Shown: positions 18,633 to 27,904, counted from the first letter of the stretch. The stretch is 64,000 nt of DNA from Methanomicrobiales archaeon (GCA_025358115.1 JANYKQ010000038.1:1-64000), one strand, 5' to 3'. Program-made: numbers and translations. The notes: a model not told the origin generated them from the sequence alone.

Positions 18633-19043
18633 ATGGCGTTTACCAAAAAGAATGAAGAAGCAGTATCACCGGTCATTGGTGTGATCTTAATGGTCGCAAT
18701 CACCGTGATCCTTGCAGCAGTTATTGCTGCATTCGTGTTCGGCATGGCAGGAAATATCAGCAAGACCAAAGTCGTTGCAGCAACTGCATCGAGAGTCGAT
18801 ACGAATACAATCAGGGTTACTTACCAGGGTGGACAGGATTCAGCAGGTCTGCAAACAATTACCTTTACCGTGAATGACACGGTTCCTGCGGGTGTATTAG
18901 GAAATCCAGGAACTACATTAGGAATTGGAAACAGCACGACACTTACAGCCGGAACAACAGGCGTTCCCGGTAAAAACCATGTTGTCGGTGTTGGATTATG
19001 GACTGACGGTACATCTCAGGTCGTTGTCGATCAAACCCTTTAA
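18633..19043 (+). CDS. Archaeal type IV pilin-like protein (copy 1)
   Basis: A 136-residue secreted structural subunit with the archaeal pilin N-terminal domain. A short charged leader (MAFTKKNEEAV) is followed by SPVIGVILMVAITVILAAVI and AAFVFGM, the hydrophobic helix that packs the pilus core. A prepilin peptidase is expected to cut just before this helix. The rest is a small beta-rich domain rich in Thr/Gly/Val. The ATG at 18633 has AGGAGC upstream; the frame opens earlier, at 18591, but that start lies within the leader shared with copy 2. It is 94-95 percent like copy 2 by eye and ends with a T-rich stretch. Confidence 0.85.
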   Translation: MAFTKKNEEAVSPVIGVILMVAITVILAAVIAAFVFGMAGNISKTKVVAATASRVDTNTIRVTYQGGQDSAGLQTITFTVNDTVPAGVLGNPGTTLGIGNSTTLTAGTTGVPGKNHVVGVGLWTDGTSQVVVDQTL

Positions 19044-19330
19044 TCCTTTTTTAATCTCGTTTGTAATATTCTAAAGTGTTTTTTACGCCACCGAACCTGC
19101 TTTTGAAAATGTTTTATGGCTGGAATGAAAAGGATCAACTGAACCACTGAAGATTGATCCGGGTTTACCAGCAATTATGCCTGTCACAACTTTTCCTGGA
19201 ACCCTATAGCAAATCTTACTAAATATCCGGCTTTTTCAGAAAAGCAAAAGCACATACAGATTAACCTATTAAAAATTTTACACCTGCTGGATTTTAGGAA
19301 CAGCAATGGTAAAAATAACTTGGGACTATA
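19044..19330. other. Intergenic region between pilins 1 and 2
   Basis: About 290 bases (371 to the next ATG) with a TTTTTTAA stretch right after the stop, a possible terminator, and no coding frame. The last part holds the promoter of pilin 2. Confidence 0.35.
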
Positions 19331-19342
19331 CATAATAATATA
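19331..19342 (+). promoter_or_regulatory. TATA box of pilin gene 2
   Basis: CATAATAATATA lies about 25-30 bases before the conserved leader that begins near 19367. The leader (CATTGTTGTGTCCAACTGTG, then GGCATT, AACAGGAGC) is almost identical to that of pilin 1. Confidence 0.5.
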
Positions 19343-19414
19343 ACTGCAAATGATGAATTCAGAAATTACACATTGTTGTGTCCAACTGTGGGCATTTAAC
19401 AGGAGCTTAACATT

Positions 19415-19825
19415 ATGGCGTTTACCAAAAAGAATGAAGAAGCAGTATCACCGGTCATTGGTGTGATCTTAATGGTCGCAATCACGGTGATTCTGGCAGC
19501 GGTTATCGCTGCATTCGTGTTCGGCATGGCAGGAAATATCAGCAAGACCAAAGTTGTAGCAGCAACTGCATCGAGAGTTGATGCGAATACAATCAGGGTT
19601 ACTTACATGGGTGGACAGGATTCAGCGGGCCTGCAAACAATTACCTTTACTGTGAATGACACCGTTGCTGCAGGTCAGCTAGGAAATCCAGGAACTACAT
19701 TAGGAATTGGAAACAGCACGACACTTACAGCCGGAACAACAGGTGTTCCCGGTAAAAACCATGTTGTCGGTGTTGGATTATGGACTGACGGTACAAAGCA
19801 GGTCGTTGTCGATCAAACCCTCTAA
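19415..19825 (+). CDS. Archaeal type IV pilin-like protein (copy 2)
   Basis: A 136-residue near-duplicate of copy 1. The N-terminal 60 residues are identical at the protein level, while synonymous differences are visible in the DNA. Differences lie in the exposed domain: for example TYMGG instead of TYQGG, AAGQL instead of PAGVL and TKQV instead of TSQV. The conserved leader and ATGGCG start are retained. Independent expression from its own promoter is likely. The duplicate pair may provide subunit variation on the cell surface. Confidence 0.85.
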   Translation: MAFTKKNEEAVSPVIGVILMVAITVILAAVIAAFVFGMAGNISKTKVVAATASRVDANTIRVTYMGGQDSAGLQTITFTVNDTVAAGQLGNPGTTLGIGNSTTLTAGTTGVPGKNHVVGVGLWTDGTKQVVVDQTL

Positions 19826-19863
19826 TCTTTTTTCACACTTATTAACTTGTGTTTCGAGCAGAT

Positions 19864-19888
19864 ATTGAAAATTATTCAATAGTTTTTT
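19864..19888 (+). terminator. Possible terminator after pilin 2
   Basis: ATTGAA and TTCAAT form a 6-bp inverted repeat with a 5-base loop, followed by AG and six T. A T-run is also present directly after the stop codon. The hairpin is short, so the call is tentative. Confidence 0.3.
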
Positions 19889-20149
19889 GGTACCCCGACA
19901 TCATTACATGATGTTGAATATAAGCGATTTTTTTAGCTTTTTACAAAACCATTAAAAATCTATGCTGATTTAAAAAAAAGGAATAATGTTTTTACATTTT
20001 CATGTTCATTCCCTTTTATGAAAATGCTGTTGAATGAAGGGATAAGAATTCAGGATTACTCTGTAGTGGTAAATAAACAGCATTTCTATCATTGGCTACA
20101 AAAATTTCAGGCACAATAACGGTAAGAAATCCAACTTATAAGCCAAATA

Positions 20150-20158
20150 AATATATAC
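20150..20158 (+). promoter_or_regulatory. TATA box of pilin gene 3
   Basis: AATATATAC lies about 25-30 bases before a leader (from about 20182) that keeps only part of the element seen before pilins 1 and 2: the ACATTCAACAGG block is kept and the rest has diverged. No other feature is seen in 19889-20149 except a short palindrome, CATCATTACATGATG, at about 19899-19913. Confidence 0.5.
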
Positions 20159-20228
20159 TGCAATGTAAGATGCAATGTACTAGAGTGTCATGTTCCTTAG
20201 GTTGGACATTCAACAGGTGTAAGAAATT

Positions 20229-20642
20229 ATGGTTTTTACCAAAAAGAATGATGAAGCAGTATCCCCGGTGATTGGTGTGATCTTAATGGTTGCTATCACG
20301 GTGATCCTCGCAGCGGTTATTGCAGCATTCGTGTTCGGCATGGCAGGAAATATCAGCAAGATTAAAGTTGTAGCTGCGACCGCACAGAGAGTTGATTCTG
20401 GTACAATCAGAATTATCTATCAGGGAGGACAGGATTCAGCAGGTCTTCAAACAATTGCCATCACGGTAAATGATACCTGTGTTGGGAATACGTTAGGAGT
20501 TGCAGGTACCACGTTATCTATTGGAAACAGTACGACAATTACCCAGTCCTCATGTACCGATAACCCCGGTAATAACCATGTGGTTGGTGTTGGAACATGG
20601 TCTGACGGTACTAATCAGGTTATTATCGACCAAACGGTTTAA
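20229..20642 (+). CDS. Archaeal type IV pilin-like protein (copy 3, cysteine-containing)
   Basis: A 137-residue pilin of the same family with the same core helix (SPVIGVILMVAIT) but a diverged exposed domain. Unlike copies 1 and 2 it has two cysteines (NDTCVGN and QSSCTDN), which could form a disulfide near the outer face. The leader differs too: KKNDEAV instead of KKNEEAV and a GTGTAAG-type ribosome site. It may be a minor or specialised subunit; that is inference. Confidence 0.83.
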   Translation: MVFTKKNDEAVSPVIGVILMVAITVILAAVIAAFVFGMAGNISKIKVVAATAQRVDSGTIRIIYQGGQDSAGLQTIAITVNDTCVGNTLGVAGTTLSIGNSTTITQSSCTDNPGNNHVVGVGTWSDGTNQVIIDQTV

Positions 20643-20869
20643 TGACTTTTTTATCATTTTCATTTCATCAAAAATTTGCTCTTGTAGAAAACCCAATCCT
20701 TATTGAATAAAATGCACAACAAAAGTAATTCTCTCATTTTTTGAAAATGCAATTAATGCCCGCCCCTTAGCTGATAAATCGCCAAGATGATACCAGTCAG
20801 CTCCGTCAAGCCTTTTGGGGACTATCAAGCGCGGCATGGCGGGAAACCCCCGCTGATTTTTCATCCTAT
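20643..20869. other. Intergenic region before the 25-bp array
   Basis: About 230 bases with no coding frame. A GC-richer part at about 20817-20856 (GGCATGGCGGGAAACCCCCG) contains a weak inverted repeat, and the T-runs just after the pilin 3 stop may end transcription. Confidence 0.35.
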
Positions 20870-21500
20870 CACCCTTTGATTACAAACCCATCTGGATCGC
20901 AGGGTTGACCAGTTTCAAAATTCAAAACCAGGATCCGCCTTACAATTTTTTAATCGAAGCCTGATTGAAAAACTTAAACCGGATCCCGGTTTGAAATTCT
21001 GAACCAGACTTTGATCTCATTTTTCAAATCAGGTTCTGATTGAAATTTTTTCACCGCGTCCGTCATCGCGTTTGAAAACGGTTACCGGATCAGCCGGACA
21101 TTGATTTGAAATTCTCAATCGAATCGCGATTTGAAATCTCCGGGCAGACTTTGATTTAAAAATTTGAACCCGATCCCGATTGGAAAAAACAAATACCAAA
21201 TATCCCTTCTGACGTAAATTAGCCGTGAAAATCAACCAGACCCTGATTGAAATCTTCAAACCGGATCGCGATTGCAAATTTCCAGGCAGACTTCGATTGC
21301 ATTTTTTTCATCAAACCCTGATTGAAAATTTCTCACTACGTACACAATCGCGTTAGAAAATTGTTACCGGATCAATCAACCTTCGATTTCAAAATTTTAT
21401 TCGGATCTTGATTTTATTTTTCAACCGAACCCTGCTCAAAAAATTTCGATCGCACCTTGCCATAAAAAAAACAATCACCCTTTGATTTTTGAATTTTCAT
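20870..21500. repeat. Degenerate tandem array with 25-bp period
   Basis: About 22 head-to-tail degenerate units without spacers. Most units are exactly 25 bp: successive units start at 20955, 20980, 21005, 21030, 21120, 21145, 21170, 21237, 21262, 21287, 21312, 21401, 21426, 21451 and 21476. Each unit is approximately a C-R-GAYCC block, a TGATTGAAA core and an AT-rich TTTTCAAC end. Irregular units of 31 bp occur at 21055 and 21337, each followed by a 33-34 bp unit. A block of units therefore appears twice, about 282 bp apart. The period is not a multiple of three and stops occur in all frames, so it is non-coding. Confidence 0.8.
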
Positions 21501-21735
21501 TAGAAAACTCGGGCAAAAAAGTAAAAATGATGTAGCAATTTTGCGCGTTTATATAGAGGGCATAAACCGGTTTGAATTTATTTAAAGATCCGATCATGGT
21601 TTATCTCTTGCCGGGATTGCGGACGAGGATGTTTGGGAATACTGGAAATTTACCCAAACGAGAATAAAAGTCAGGTACCATTTGTATCCTCATGAGTGAA
21701 TGAATGGTATTTCCCTGGAATAACTAATAAAAATA

Positions 21736-21820
21736 TGCGAGGGAAGGGATTCGAACCCTTGAACTCCTGCAAGACTGGACCCTAAATCCAGCGCCTTTGA
21801 CCTGGCTCGGCAACCCTCGC
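21736..21820 (-). tRNA. tRNA-Leu (anticodon TAG)
   Basis: The minus strand gives an 85-nt class II tRNA. The acceptor stem GCGAGGG pairs with CCCTCGC. The anticodon stem CTGGA/TCCAG encloses TTTAGGG with anticodon TAG (CTA codons). The long variable arm typical of leucine tRNAs is TCTTGCAGGAGT-like. The T arm is AAGGG-TTCGAAT-CCCTT. The discriminator is A and CCA is not encoded. It lies between the 25-bp array and kup. Confidence 0.95.
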
Positions 21821-21891
21821 GTGCTTTTAACTATAGGAGTGAATTCGATAAAGAGATTGTGCGGTTTTTAGTGATCTGGATAAAAATTCAG

Positions 21892-23706
21892 TTACATATC
21901 GACCCGGGTCACTACACCATGGATCTTATCGGACGGAAGCTTGTAGAACTGCACAACGGAAGGTGATAGTCGTTTGATTGCTGCAAAGATACGCCAGACC
22001 GCATTGGTCGTAATGATATCTTCCATTCCATAGAAGATTGTCTTCTCATCAATCTCTGCTTCTTTTAAGATATTCCCGATATCCACGATCTCCATATAGC
22101 CCAGGTATATTTCAAAGATTGAAAATCCCCGGGTGATCTCCCGGGTGACGCCCCAGGTCACCCCGAATGGCTGTTCTGTCCGTATGATAGATATGATGAT
22201 ATTGTCGTCATAGACGATATTATTCGTAAACATAATCCGGGAAACATACTGGGGTAATTTCCGGAAATCCCGGGCGAAAAATAATGCTGTCCCCGAAATC
22301 CGGTTAACCGTCGGATAGATCGCATTGAATTTTGTCAGGAAATCATCGAGGGGAATCGGGGTCAACGCAGCACCGAGTTTCTTCTGGCCGTTTACATAGA
22401 TCATAATGATACAGAACGGGATGAATGCGATCAACAGGGAAATGTACCCCCCATAGGGAATCTTGTGAAGGTTTGCGGCCAGGAATACAATCGTAATGAA
22501 AAGTATGGTAACTGCGATCAGGGACTTTACAATCTCCCCGCGGAGGATAAGGATCCATGCTATGAGAATTGCGGTGATAGCCATTGTGCCGCAGACGGCA
22601 AGACCATAGGCCAGCGTGAGATTATTGGAAGACTTGAAGATCGCGATGACAAAAAGAACTGCAAAGAGCAATGCCCAGTTTACAATATCGATATAGATCT
22701 GGGAGCGGAGCTGTGGTGAAGTATATTCGATCCGTAACAGCGGTAATATCCGGGTGGTGATTCCCTGGTACACAATGGAAAAGATCCCGGAGATCATAGC
22801 CTGCGATGCAATGATGGTCGCGGCAATGCTCAGGATCAGGAATGGGATATACATGAGTTCGAACTGCGTGAAGATCATCTCATAGAAGATATTATGAGCA
22901 CCGGGATGTGTGATTAAATAAGCACCCTGCCCGAGATAGTTCAAGGCAAGAGCAATAAAAACAATATACCATGCCCTGACGATCGGTTCCCTGCCCATGT
23001 GCCCCATATCCGCGTACAGCGCTTCACCTCCGGTTGCTACGAGAATAACAGAAGACAGGATCAAAAATCCTTCCAGCCCGTTCATGCTCAGGTAATTGAG
23101 ACCATACATGGGGTTTATCGCAAGCAGAACCTGTGGTGCGGACCAGATGGCTATAAGACCCGCTCCAGCAAGTGCGGCAAACCAGATGACCATGACCGGT
23201 CCGAATGCCCATGCGACCCGTTCGCTTCCCTTGGCCTGGATGGCAAAGAGACCGATAGCAATAATTCCGGCCAAAAGCATCAGCAGTATCTGAGGAGTAT
23301 CTCCATAACCGGGGATGAGGGTAATACCTTCAACGGCAGAGAGCATGCTGATAGCCGGGGTAATAACGCCATCACCAATAAAAAGGGCAATCCCGACAAT
23401 GGCAAGCAGGGAAACCAGTGCAATCTGGTTACCGGATTTTAACAACGGGAGCAGGATCTCCTTGAGCACGATGGTGCCCCCTTCCCCTTTCTTACCCAGG
23501 TGCATGGCGAGATACGTGTACTGGATGGTGACAAGGATGGTCAGGGTCCAGAGAATCAGCGAGAGGATTCCCATGATATTCTCGACCGAGTGAGGGATGA
23601 GATAAAAGATAGCAGCGAACGCGTAAAGCGGACTGGTCCCGATATCGCCAAAGACAAGTCCCATAGACTTGACGACTCCATGCATGGAAAAAGAGGTTTG
23701 CGTCAT
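21892..23706 (-). CDS. kup: Kup-family potassium uptake protein
   Basis: A 604-residue potassium/proton symporter of the Kup/HAK/KT family. The N-terminal GLVFGDIGTSPLYAF signature is diagnostic, followed by about twelve helices and conserved KGEGGTIVL and GDGVITPAISMLSAVEG. The C-terminal 150 residues are a cytoplasmic domain (LFFARDFRKLPQYVSRI, FGVTWGVTREITRGF). Length is close to the family norm, where 620-670 residues are usual. It lies close to another potassium transporter (TrkH) and a permease gene, suggesting a potassium-handling neighbourhood. Met at 23706 or 23685 could both start it. Confidence 0.92.
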   Translation of the reverse strand: MTQTSFSMHGVVKSMGLVFGDIGTSPLYAFAAIFYLIPHSVENIMGILSLILWTLTILVTIQYTYLAMHLGKKGEGGTIVLKEILLPLLKSGNQIALVSLLAIVGIALFIGDGVITPAISMLSAVEGITLIPGYGDTPQILLMLLAGIIAIGLFAIQAKGSERVAWAFGPVMVIWFAALAGAGLIAIWSAPQVLLAINPMYGLNYLSMNGLEGFLILSSVILVATGGEALYADMGHMGREPIVRAWYIVFIALALNYLGQGAYLITHPGAHNIFYEMIFTQFELMYIPFLILSIAATIIASQAMISGIFSIVYQGITTRILPLLRIEYTSPQLRSQIYIDIVNWALLFAVLFVIAIFKSSNNLTLAYGLAVCGTMAITAILIAWILILRGEIVKSLIAVTILFITIVFLAANLHKIPYGGYISLLIAFIPFCIIMIYVNGQKKLGAALTPIPLDDFLTKFNAIYPTVNRISGTALFFARDFRKLPQYVSRIMFTNNIVYDDNIIISIIRTEQPFGVTWGVTREITRGFSIFEIYLGYMEIVDIGNILKEAEIDEKTIFYGMEDIITTNAVWRIFAAIKRLSPSVVQFYKLPSDKIHGVVTRVDM

Positions 23707-23781
23707 TCTTTATTACCTGTCGTCGGAAATAGGGTATAATGCTTTCTCTTTTACCGCCGTGTTCACGCAGAACTGCATATT

Positions 23782-24810
23782 TTAGTCCTCCAGTGCTGAT
23801 GACGCTTTGCGTTCCTTTTTCTCTTCAGTGTACATGCGATAACTGGTAATGAGAAGCACAATGATGAGCGGACCCAGCACAAACCCGGCAAGCCCCATAG
23901 TCAAAAGCCCCCCGACAATACCGATAAACATGATGACCGGGTTTATTTTCACCCGCCGGCCAACGAGCACCGGGCGGACATAGACCTCCGGCAGGAGCGA
24001 GACTACGAGGTAGCCGAGGAAAAAGAGGATCAATACTCCCCGGGTATCACCAATTGCCTGGGCATATGTCCCAATGAGAATAAACGCGACGGACGATCCA
24101 ATAATCGGGATGAGTTCACAGAATGCAGCGAAATATGCATAAAAAATGATATCCCCATACCCGAGCAGGTAAAAGACCGGAATTGCCATAAAGAACGTGA
24201 GAACTGCGACAGCGATCTGGACATAGTAGATTGCGTACAGGGTATCGCCGGTTGCATCGGAAAGCCGGGTACTGTATTTTTTTAATCCTGCCGGCATATG
24301 CCCGAGAATTTTTAACCGGAGTTCCTCCCCGCGCAAAAACAGCATGAACAGGGTAAAGAAGAAGACGAACATCTTGAACAGGATTACCGGGAGGTAGGTG
24401 ATGAGGGTTTTATGGTAATCAACAAAGAGACCGGTTCCTTCCTGTAAAAGACCGGATAACGTTACCTTGCTTAACGGAACGCCATAGGCAACAGGGTTGG
24501 TTAAGGGATTATTGAGCCAGTCTCCTATAACCGTAAACATCTGGGTGAGTGTGGTGGTATTTGCTGAAAATATCGCCAGGGTGATAAGTCCCATGGCACA
24601 AAAAACTCCCAGCACTGCAAGTGTCATGACCGATGCGGAAATCCAGGGTTTTACATAGTGCGAGAGCCGGTGATGGAGGGGAATGAGCACTATCGCTAAC
24701 GATGCGCCGAGAAGTACCATATCCATAATGGACCAGAATACCGCAAAGGCAAGAATCGTGAGAAGGATCAAAAGAATTGACGGAAACTGGTCTGCACGGA
24801 TCCTGATCAT
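23782..24810 (-). CDS. AI-2E family transporter (PerM-like)
   Basis: A 342-residue permease of the AI-2E/PerM family with about eight helices. The pattern is typical: a hydrophobic pair at the N-terminus (LLILLTILAFAVFWSIMDMVLLG), a less hydrophobic periplasmic-like stretch, and the conserved C-terminal PIIGSSVAFILIGTYA, VVSLLPEVYVRPVLVGRR and GGLLTMGLAGFVLGPL. Transport substrate differs among members and cannot be predicted; some act as sodium/proton antiporters. It is divergent from trkH with 121 bases between starts. Confidence 0.85.
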   Translation of the reverse strand: MIRIRADQFPSILLILLTILAFAVFWSIMDMVLLGASLAIVLIPLHHRLSHYVKPWISASVMTLAVLGVFCAMGLITLAIFSANTTTLTQMFTVIGDWLNNPLTNPVAYGVPLSKVTLSGLLQEGTGLFVDYHKTLITYLPVILFKMFVFFFTLFMLFLRGEELRLKILGHMPAGLKKYSTRLSDATGDTLYAIYYVQIAVAVLTFFMAIPVFYLLGYGDIIFYAYFAAFCELIPIIGSSVAFILIGTYAQAIGDTRGVLILFFLGYLVVSLLPEVYVRPVLVGRRVKINPVIMFIGIVGGLLTMGLAGFVLGPLIIVLLITSYRMYTEEKKERKASSALED

Positions 24811-24931
24811 AAATGAATACCTATTGTGCCGGATGGGAAATTAATAACTCTGTCTGGACAAACTGGCCGGTTCCTGTACCAAAAAACGATACCCATAACA
24901 CTAATAACCGCCCACACACTTTGGTTATCAG

Positions 24932-26452
24932 ATGAAGCGATTCGAGCATATCGCCATGATCGCGCACGACATGGGGCTGATCTTTGAGTTCCTGGGTGTC
25001 GTATCACTCCTGCCGTTCCTTGTGCTCGTTCTCTTTCGCGAATGGTCACTTATCCCGGCGATGGCTACTGCCCCGCTTCTCTTCCTCTTCCTGGGATACG
25101 TGATCTCCCATATTCCTTACCGGGAGGATATTGAACCGTCTTCTTCCATCACCATCGCCGCGGTTGCCCTTTCCTGGCTGGCTATCGCACTTATCGGCGC
25201 TCTTCCGTTTGTCTATGGTCTGCATATGACCTATCTTGATGGCATTTTTGAGGCCATGTCGGGCTGGACCGGGACCGGGTTCACGATGATCGCTTCTTTG
25301 GATACAACGCCCAAAACCCTTCTCTTCTGGCGCTCATTTACCCAGTGGATAGGCGGAATCGGGATCATCGTGTTCGGGCTCTCCCTGCGCCGGAAAACCC
25401 GTACATCGCTCTTCCGGCTCTATCGTGCTGAAGGCCGCGAAGAAGAACTGGTCTCAGCATCTGACTCATCCAGCCGTCGCGTGTGGATGATCTATCTTGT
25501 CCTGACTTTTGCGTTTACCGGGCTTATTATGCTCAGTGGAATACCTCTCTGGGATTCCCTCAACCTTGTCATGACTGCAATTTCCACCGGGGGATTCACC
25601 CTTCATGCCGGAGGTCTTGGCTATTACAACAATCCATTGCTTGAAATTCTTCTTATCCCGGTTATGCTGGCCGGTGCAATCCCCTTCAAGGTCTTCTTTT
25701 TCCTGTACCATGGAAAAATTATCAATATGGCGCGGGACCCGACTGTAAGGATATTATTGCTCATCGCTGTCGCAGGTTCACTCATAACTTCGCTGGATCT
25801 TTTCCTCTTTGGAAATATACCCCTTACAACTGCATTTCGACAGGGTGTCTTCACCGCAATATCCGGCCTGTGCACCTGTGGACTCCAGAACTCAAACCCC
25901 CACCTGTGGGTGGCAATCCCGCTTGCGGTCGTCACCATGATGATGTTTATTGGCGGGGCCATGGGCAGTTCCGCCGGGGGTGTCAAAGTTAACCGGGTGA
26001 TGCTGGTCTACGATGGGGTGAAATGGTGGTTCCGGCGATTCTTTGTGAGCAGCCGCGTCCTTATCCCGCTGAAATCCGGCGGGCGGACACTTTCAAAGGA
26101 GATCTCAGAACTGGCAATCTCAAAAAACCTGCTCGTCATTGTGATGTATGCCCTCACCATCTTCATAGCAACGATCGTAACCCTGCATCTCTATATTACA
26201 TCCTTCCGGCTCGAAGAGGTGGTCTTTGAACTGGTCTCCGCGTTAAGCAACGCCGGGCTCAGTGTCGGGTTTATCAGTGCTGCAAGTCCTGTCACGATAA
26301 AATGGATTTTTATCCTGCTGATGTGGTTGGGAAGGCTCGAGATTGTGCCGGTCATTATTATCATTATGGGTGTTGCCCGGGAGATTGAGATGGATACGCG
26401 CACTACTTCTCCGGATCAGGATACCGGACAGGAACGGTTACGCCGGAATTAA
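24932..26452 (+). CDS. trkH: TrkH-type potassium uptake transmembrane subunit
   Basis: A 506-residue potassium channel-like subunit. Four P-loops are visible: GWTGTGFTMI, STGGFTLHAG, GLCTCGLQNS and SNAGLSVGF, each carrying the filter glycine. Helices before and after them fit the M1-P-M2 fourfold repeat. No trkA gene (NAD-binding gating partner) is next to it, so a partner is expected elsewhere. The ATG at 24932 lacks a strong ribosome site, and the AT-rich CTAATAACC at about 24900 may make it a short-leader transcript. Confidence 0.9.
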   Translation: MKRFEHIAMIAHDMGLIFEFLGVVSLLPFLVLVLFREWSLIPAMATAPLLFLFLGYVISHIPYREDIEPSSSITIAAVALSWLAIALIGALPFVYGLHMTYLDGIFEAMSGWTGTGFTMIASLDTTPKTLLFWRSFTQWIGGIGIIVFGLSLRRKTRTSLFRLYRAEGREEELVSASDSSSRRVWMIYLVLTFAFTGLIMLSGIPLWDSLNLVMTAISTGGFTLHAGGLGYYNNPLLEILLIPVMLAGAIPFKVFFFLYHGKIINMARDPTVRILLLIAVAGSLITSLDLFLFGNIPLTTAFRQGVFTAISGLCTCGLQNSNPHLWVAIPLAVVTMMMFIGGAMGSSAGGVKVNRVMLVYDGVKWWFRRFFVSSRVLIPLKSGGRTLSKEISELAISKNLLVIVMYALTIFIATIVTLHLYITSFRLEEVVFELVSALSNAGLSVGFISAASPVTIKWIFILLMWLGRLEIVPVIIIIMGVAREIEMDTRTTSPDQDTGQERLRRN

Positions 26453-26698
26453 TACAGATTCCCGGCAGCGCTTTGAGGTGTCCCGCATACCTTTGGGATT
26501 TGATTGGTTTATTGTTGGAAAAAAGGGACCTGTGATAAGTCAGTCGGCATATACATCCCGGAAGAATCGACTATTAATCCAGACTTTTTGCATCATTTTC
26601 CGGATAATGGATCAGACGGCTGGGTAAGTCCGGATTACATCCCCTTCCCATTCTTAATTAAGTGTCCAGCGCAAATATTGATGCCATAACGGTGGTTA

Positions 26699-27904
26699 AT
26701 GGCCGAAATAAAAATAATTGGAACTGCGCATGTCTCGCAGGAGAGTGTCGATGAAGTACGGTTGGCTATTGAAGAATATAAGCCGGATATTGTCGCAATC
26801 GAACTTGACCAGTCGCGCTATGCTGCACTCAAGAAACAGGGCCGTGATCCTTCGGTCAGTGATGTCCTTGAAGTCAAAAATTTCAATACTCTTCTTGTCC
26901 AGTGGCTGATGGCCTATCTCCAGCGCAAGATTGGTTTTGATGTCGGGGTTGAACCCGGCGCCGAGATGAAAGCTGCAATCGAGGAAGCAGAACAACGCGG
27001 TATTGCCATCGGGCTTGTTGACCGGGATATCCGCCTGACTCTCCTGCGGTTCTGGAATGCAATGGGCTTTTTTGAGAAGATGAAGATGATCTGGGCCCTG
27101 GTCATATCGATTGCGGAAGTGGATGGGGGGCAGGAGATCGATATCGAGTCGCTCAAGCAGCAGGATATGATCGACATAGTCATGACAGAGTTTCGCAAGT
27201 TCTCGCCAAATGGTGCCCGGGCCCTGATCGATGAGCGGGACGCGTATATCGCTCACCAGCTGGTCTTATTAAAAGTGCAGCGCCCGGAAGGGCGCATTCT
27301 CGCAATTGTCGGTGCAGGGCACCGGCAGGGGATTGAGAATTATCTCATAAACCCGGCAAGTCTCCCCCCATTTGATTCCCTCACCCGGGAACCCAAATCC
27401 ATACCCTGGGCCAAGATCTTCGGGTTTGCTGTTACGGCACTGTTTGCCTTCCTGCTCGCGGCAATTGCGTTTTCCGGTGTCGGGTGGGGTGTGCTGCTCT
27501 ATGCATTTGTCTTCTGGGTGATCATACATGGGGTACTTGCAGCAATCGGGACCCTCGCAGCCGGAGGACACCCCTATACAGCACTTGCCAGTTTTGGGGT
27601 CGCGTGGATGACTTCACTCAATCCCATGCTTCATTCCGGGTGGATTGCCGCATTTGTTGAAGCAAAAGTGCGAAAACCGCCGGTATCGGATTTCCGGAAA
27701 ATTTACGATGCACAGTCTCTTACCGAAATGGCGAAAATTCCCCTGTTCAAGGTGGTTCTTGTCGCTGCCCTGACCAATCTTGGCAGCCTGCTCGGGACGG
27801 TATTGTACTTTATCTTTGTCTTTCCCGTGCTGGGAATCGATCCCGGTGTGGTGATCTCAACCGGTATCCATAATATGTGGACCTGGATCACCCACATCCT
27901 GTAA
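26699..27904 (+). CDS. TraB family protein
   Basis: A 401-residue TraB/PrgY-type protein. Residues 1-225 hold the family domain: IIGTAHVSQESVDEV, DIVAIELDQSRYAAL, GAEMKAAIEEAEQRG and ILAIVGAGHRQGIENYL, with conserved GTAH, E and GxGH residues that resemble an erythromycin-esterase/Tiki-like fold. Residues 235-400 contain four to five membrane helices (FGFAVTALFAFLLAAIAF, VLLYAFVFWVIIHGVLAAI). In archaea the function is unknown; bacterial PrgY reduces pheromone activity. GGTGG lies 5 bases before the ATG. Confidence 0.88.
   Translation: MAEIKIIGTAHVSQESVDEVRLAIEEYKPDIVAIELDQSRYAALKKQGRDPSVSDVLEVKNFNTLLVQWLMAYLQRKIGFDVGVEPGAEMKAAIEEAEQRGIAIGLVDRDIRLTLLRFWNAMGFFEKMKMIWALVISIAEVDGGQEIDIESLKQQDMIDIVMTEFRKFSPNGARALIDERDAYIAHQLVLLKVQRPEGRILAIVGAGHRQGIENYLINPASLPPFDSLTREPKSIPWAKIFGFAVTALFAFLLAAIAFSGVGWGVLLYAFVFWVIIHGVLAAIGTLAAGGHPYTALASFGVAWMTSLNPMLHSGWIAAFVEAKVRKPPVSDFRKIYDAQSLTEMAKIPLFKVVLVAALTNLGSLLGTVLYFIFVFPVLGIDPGVVISTGIHNMWTWITHIL

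Noticed and set aside
20870..21500. CRISPR array
   Set aside because: The 25-bp units are contiguous and diverged; there are no unique spacers between identical repeats and no cas genes nearby.
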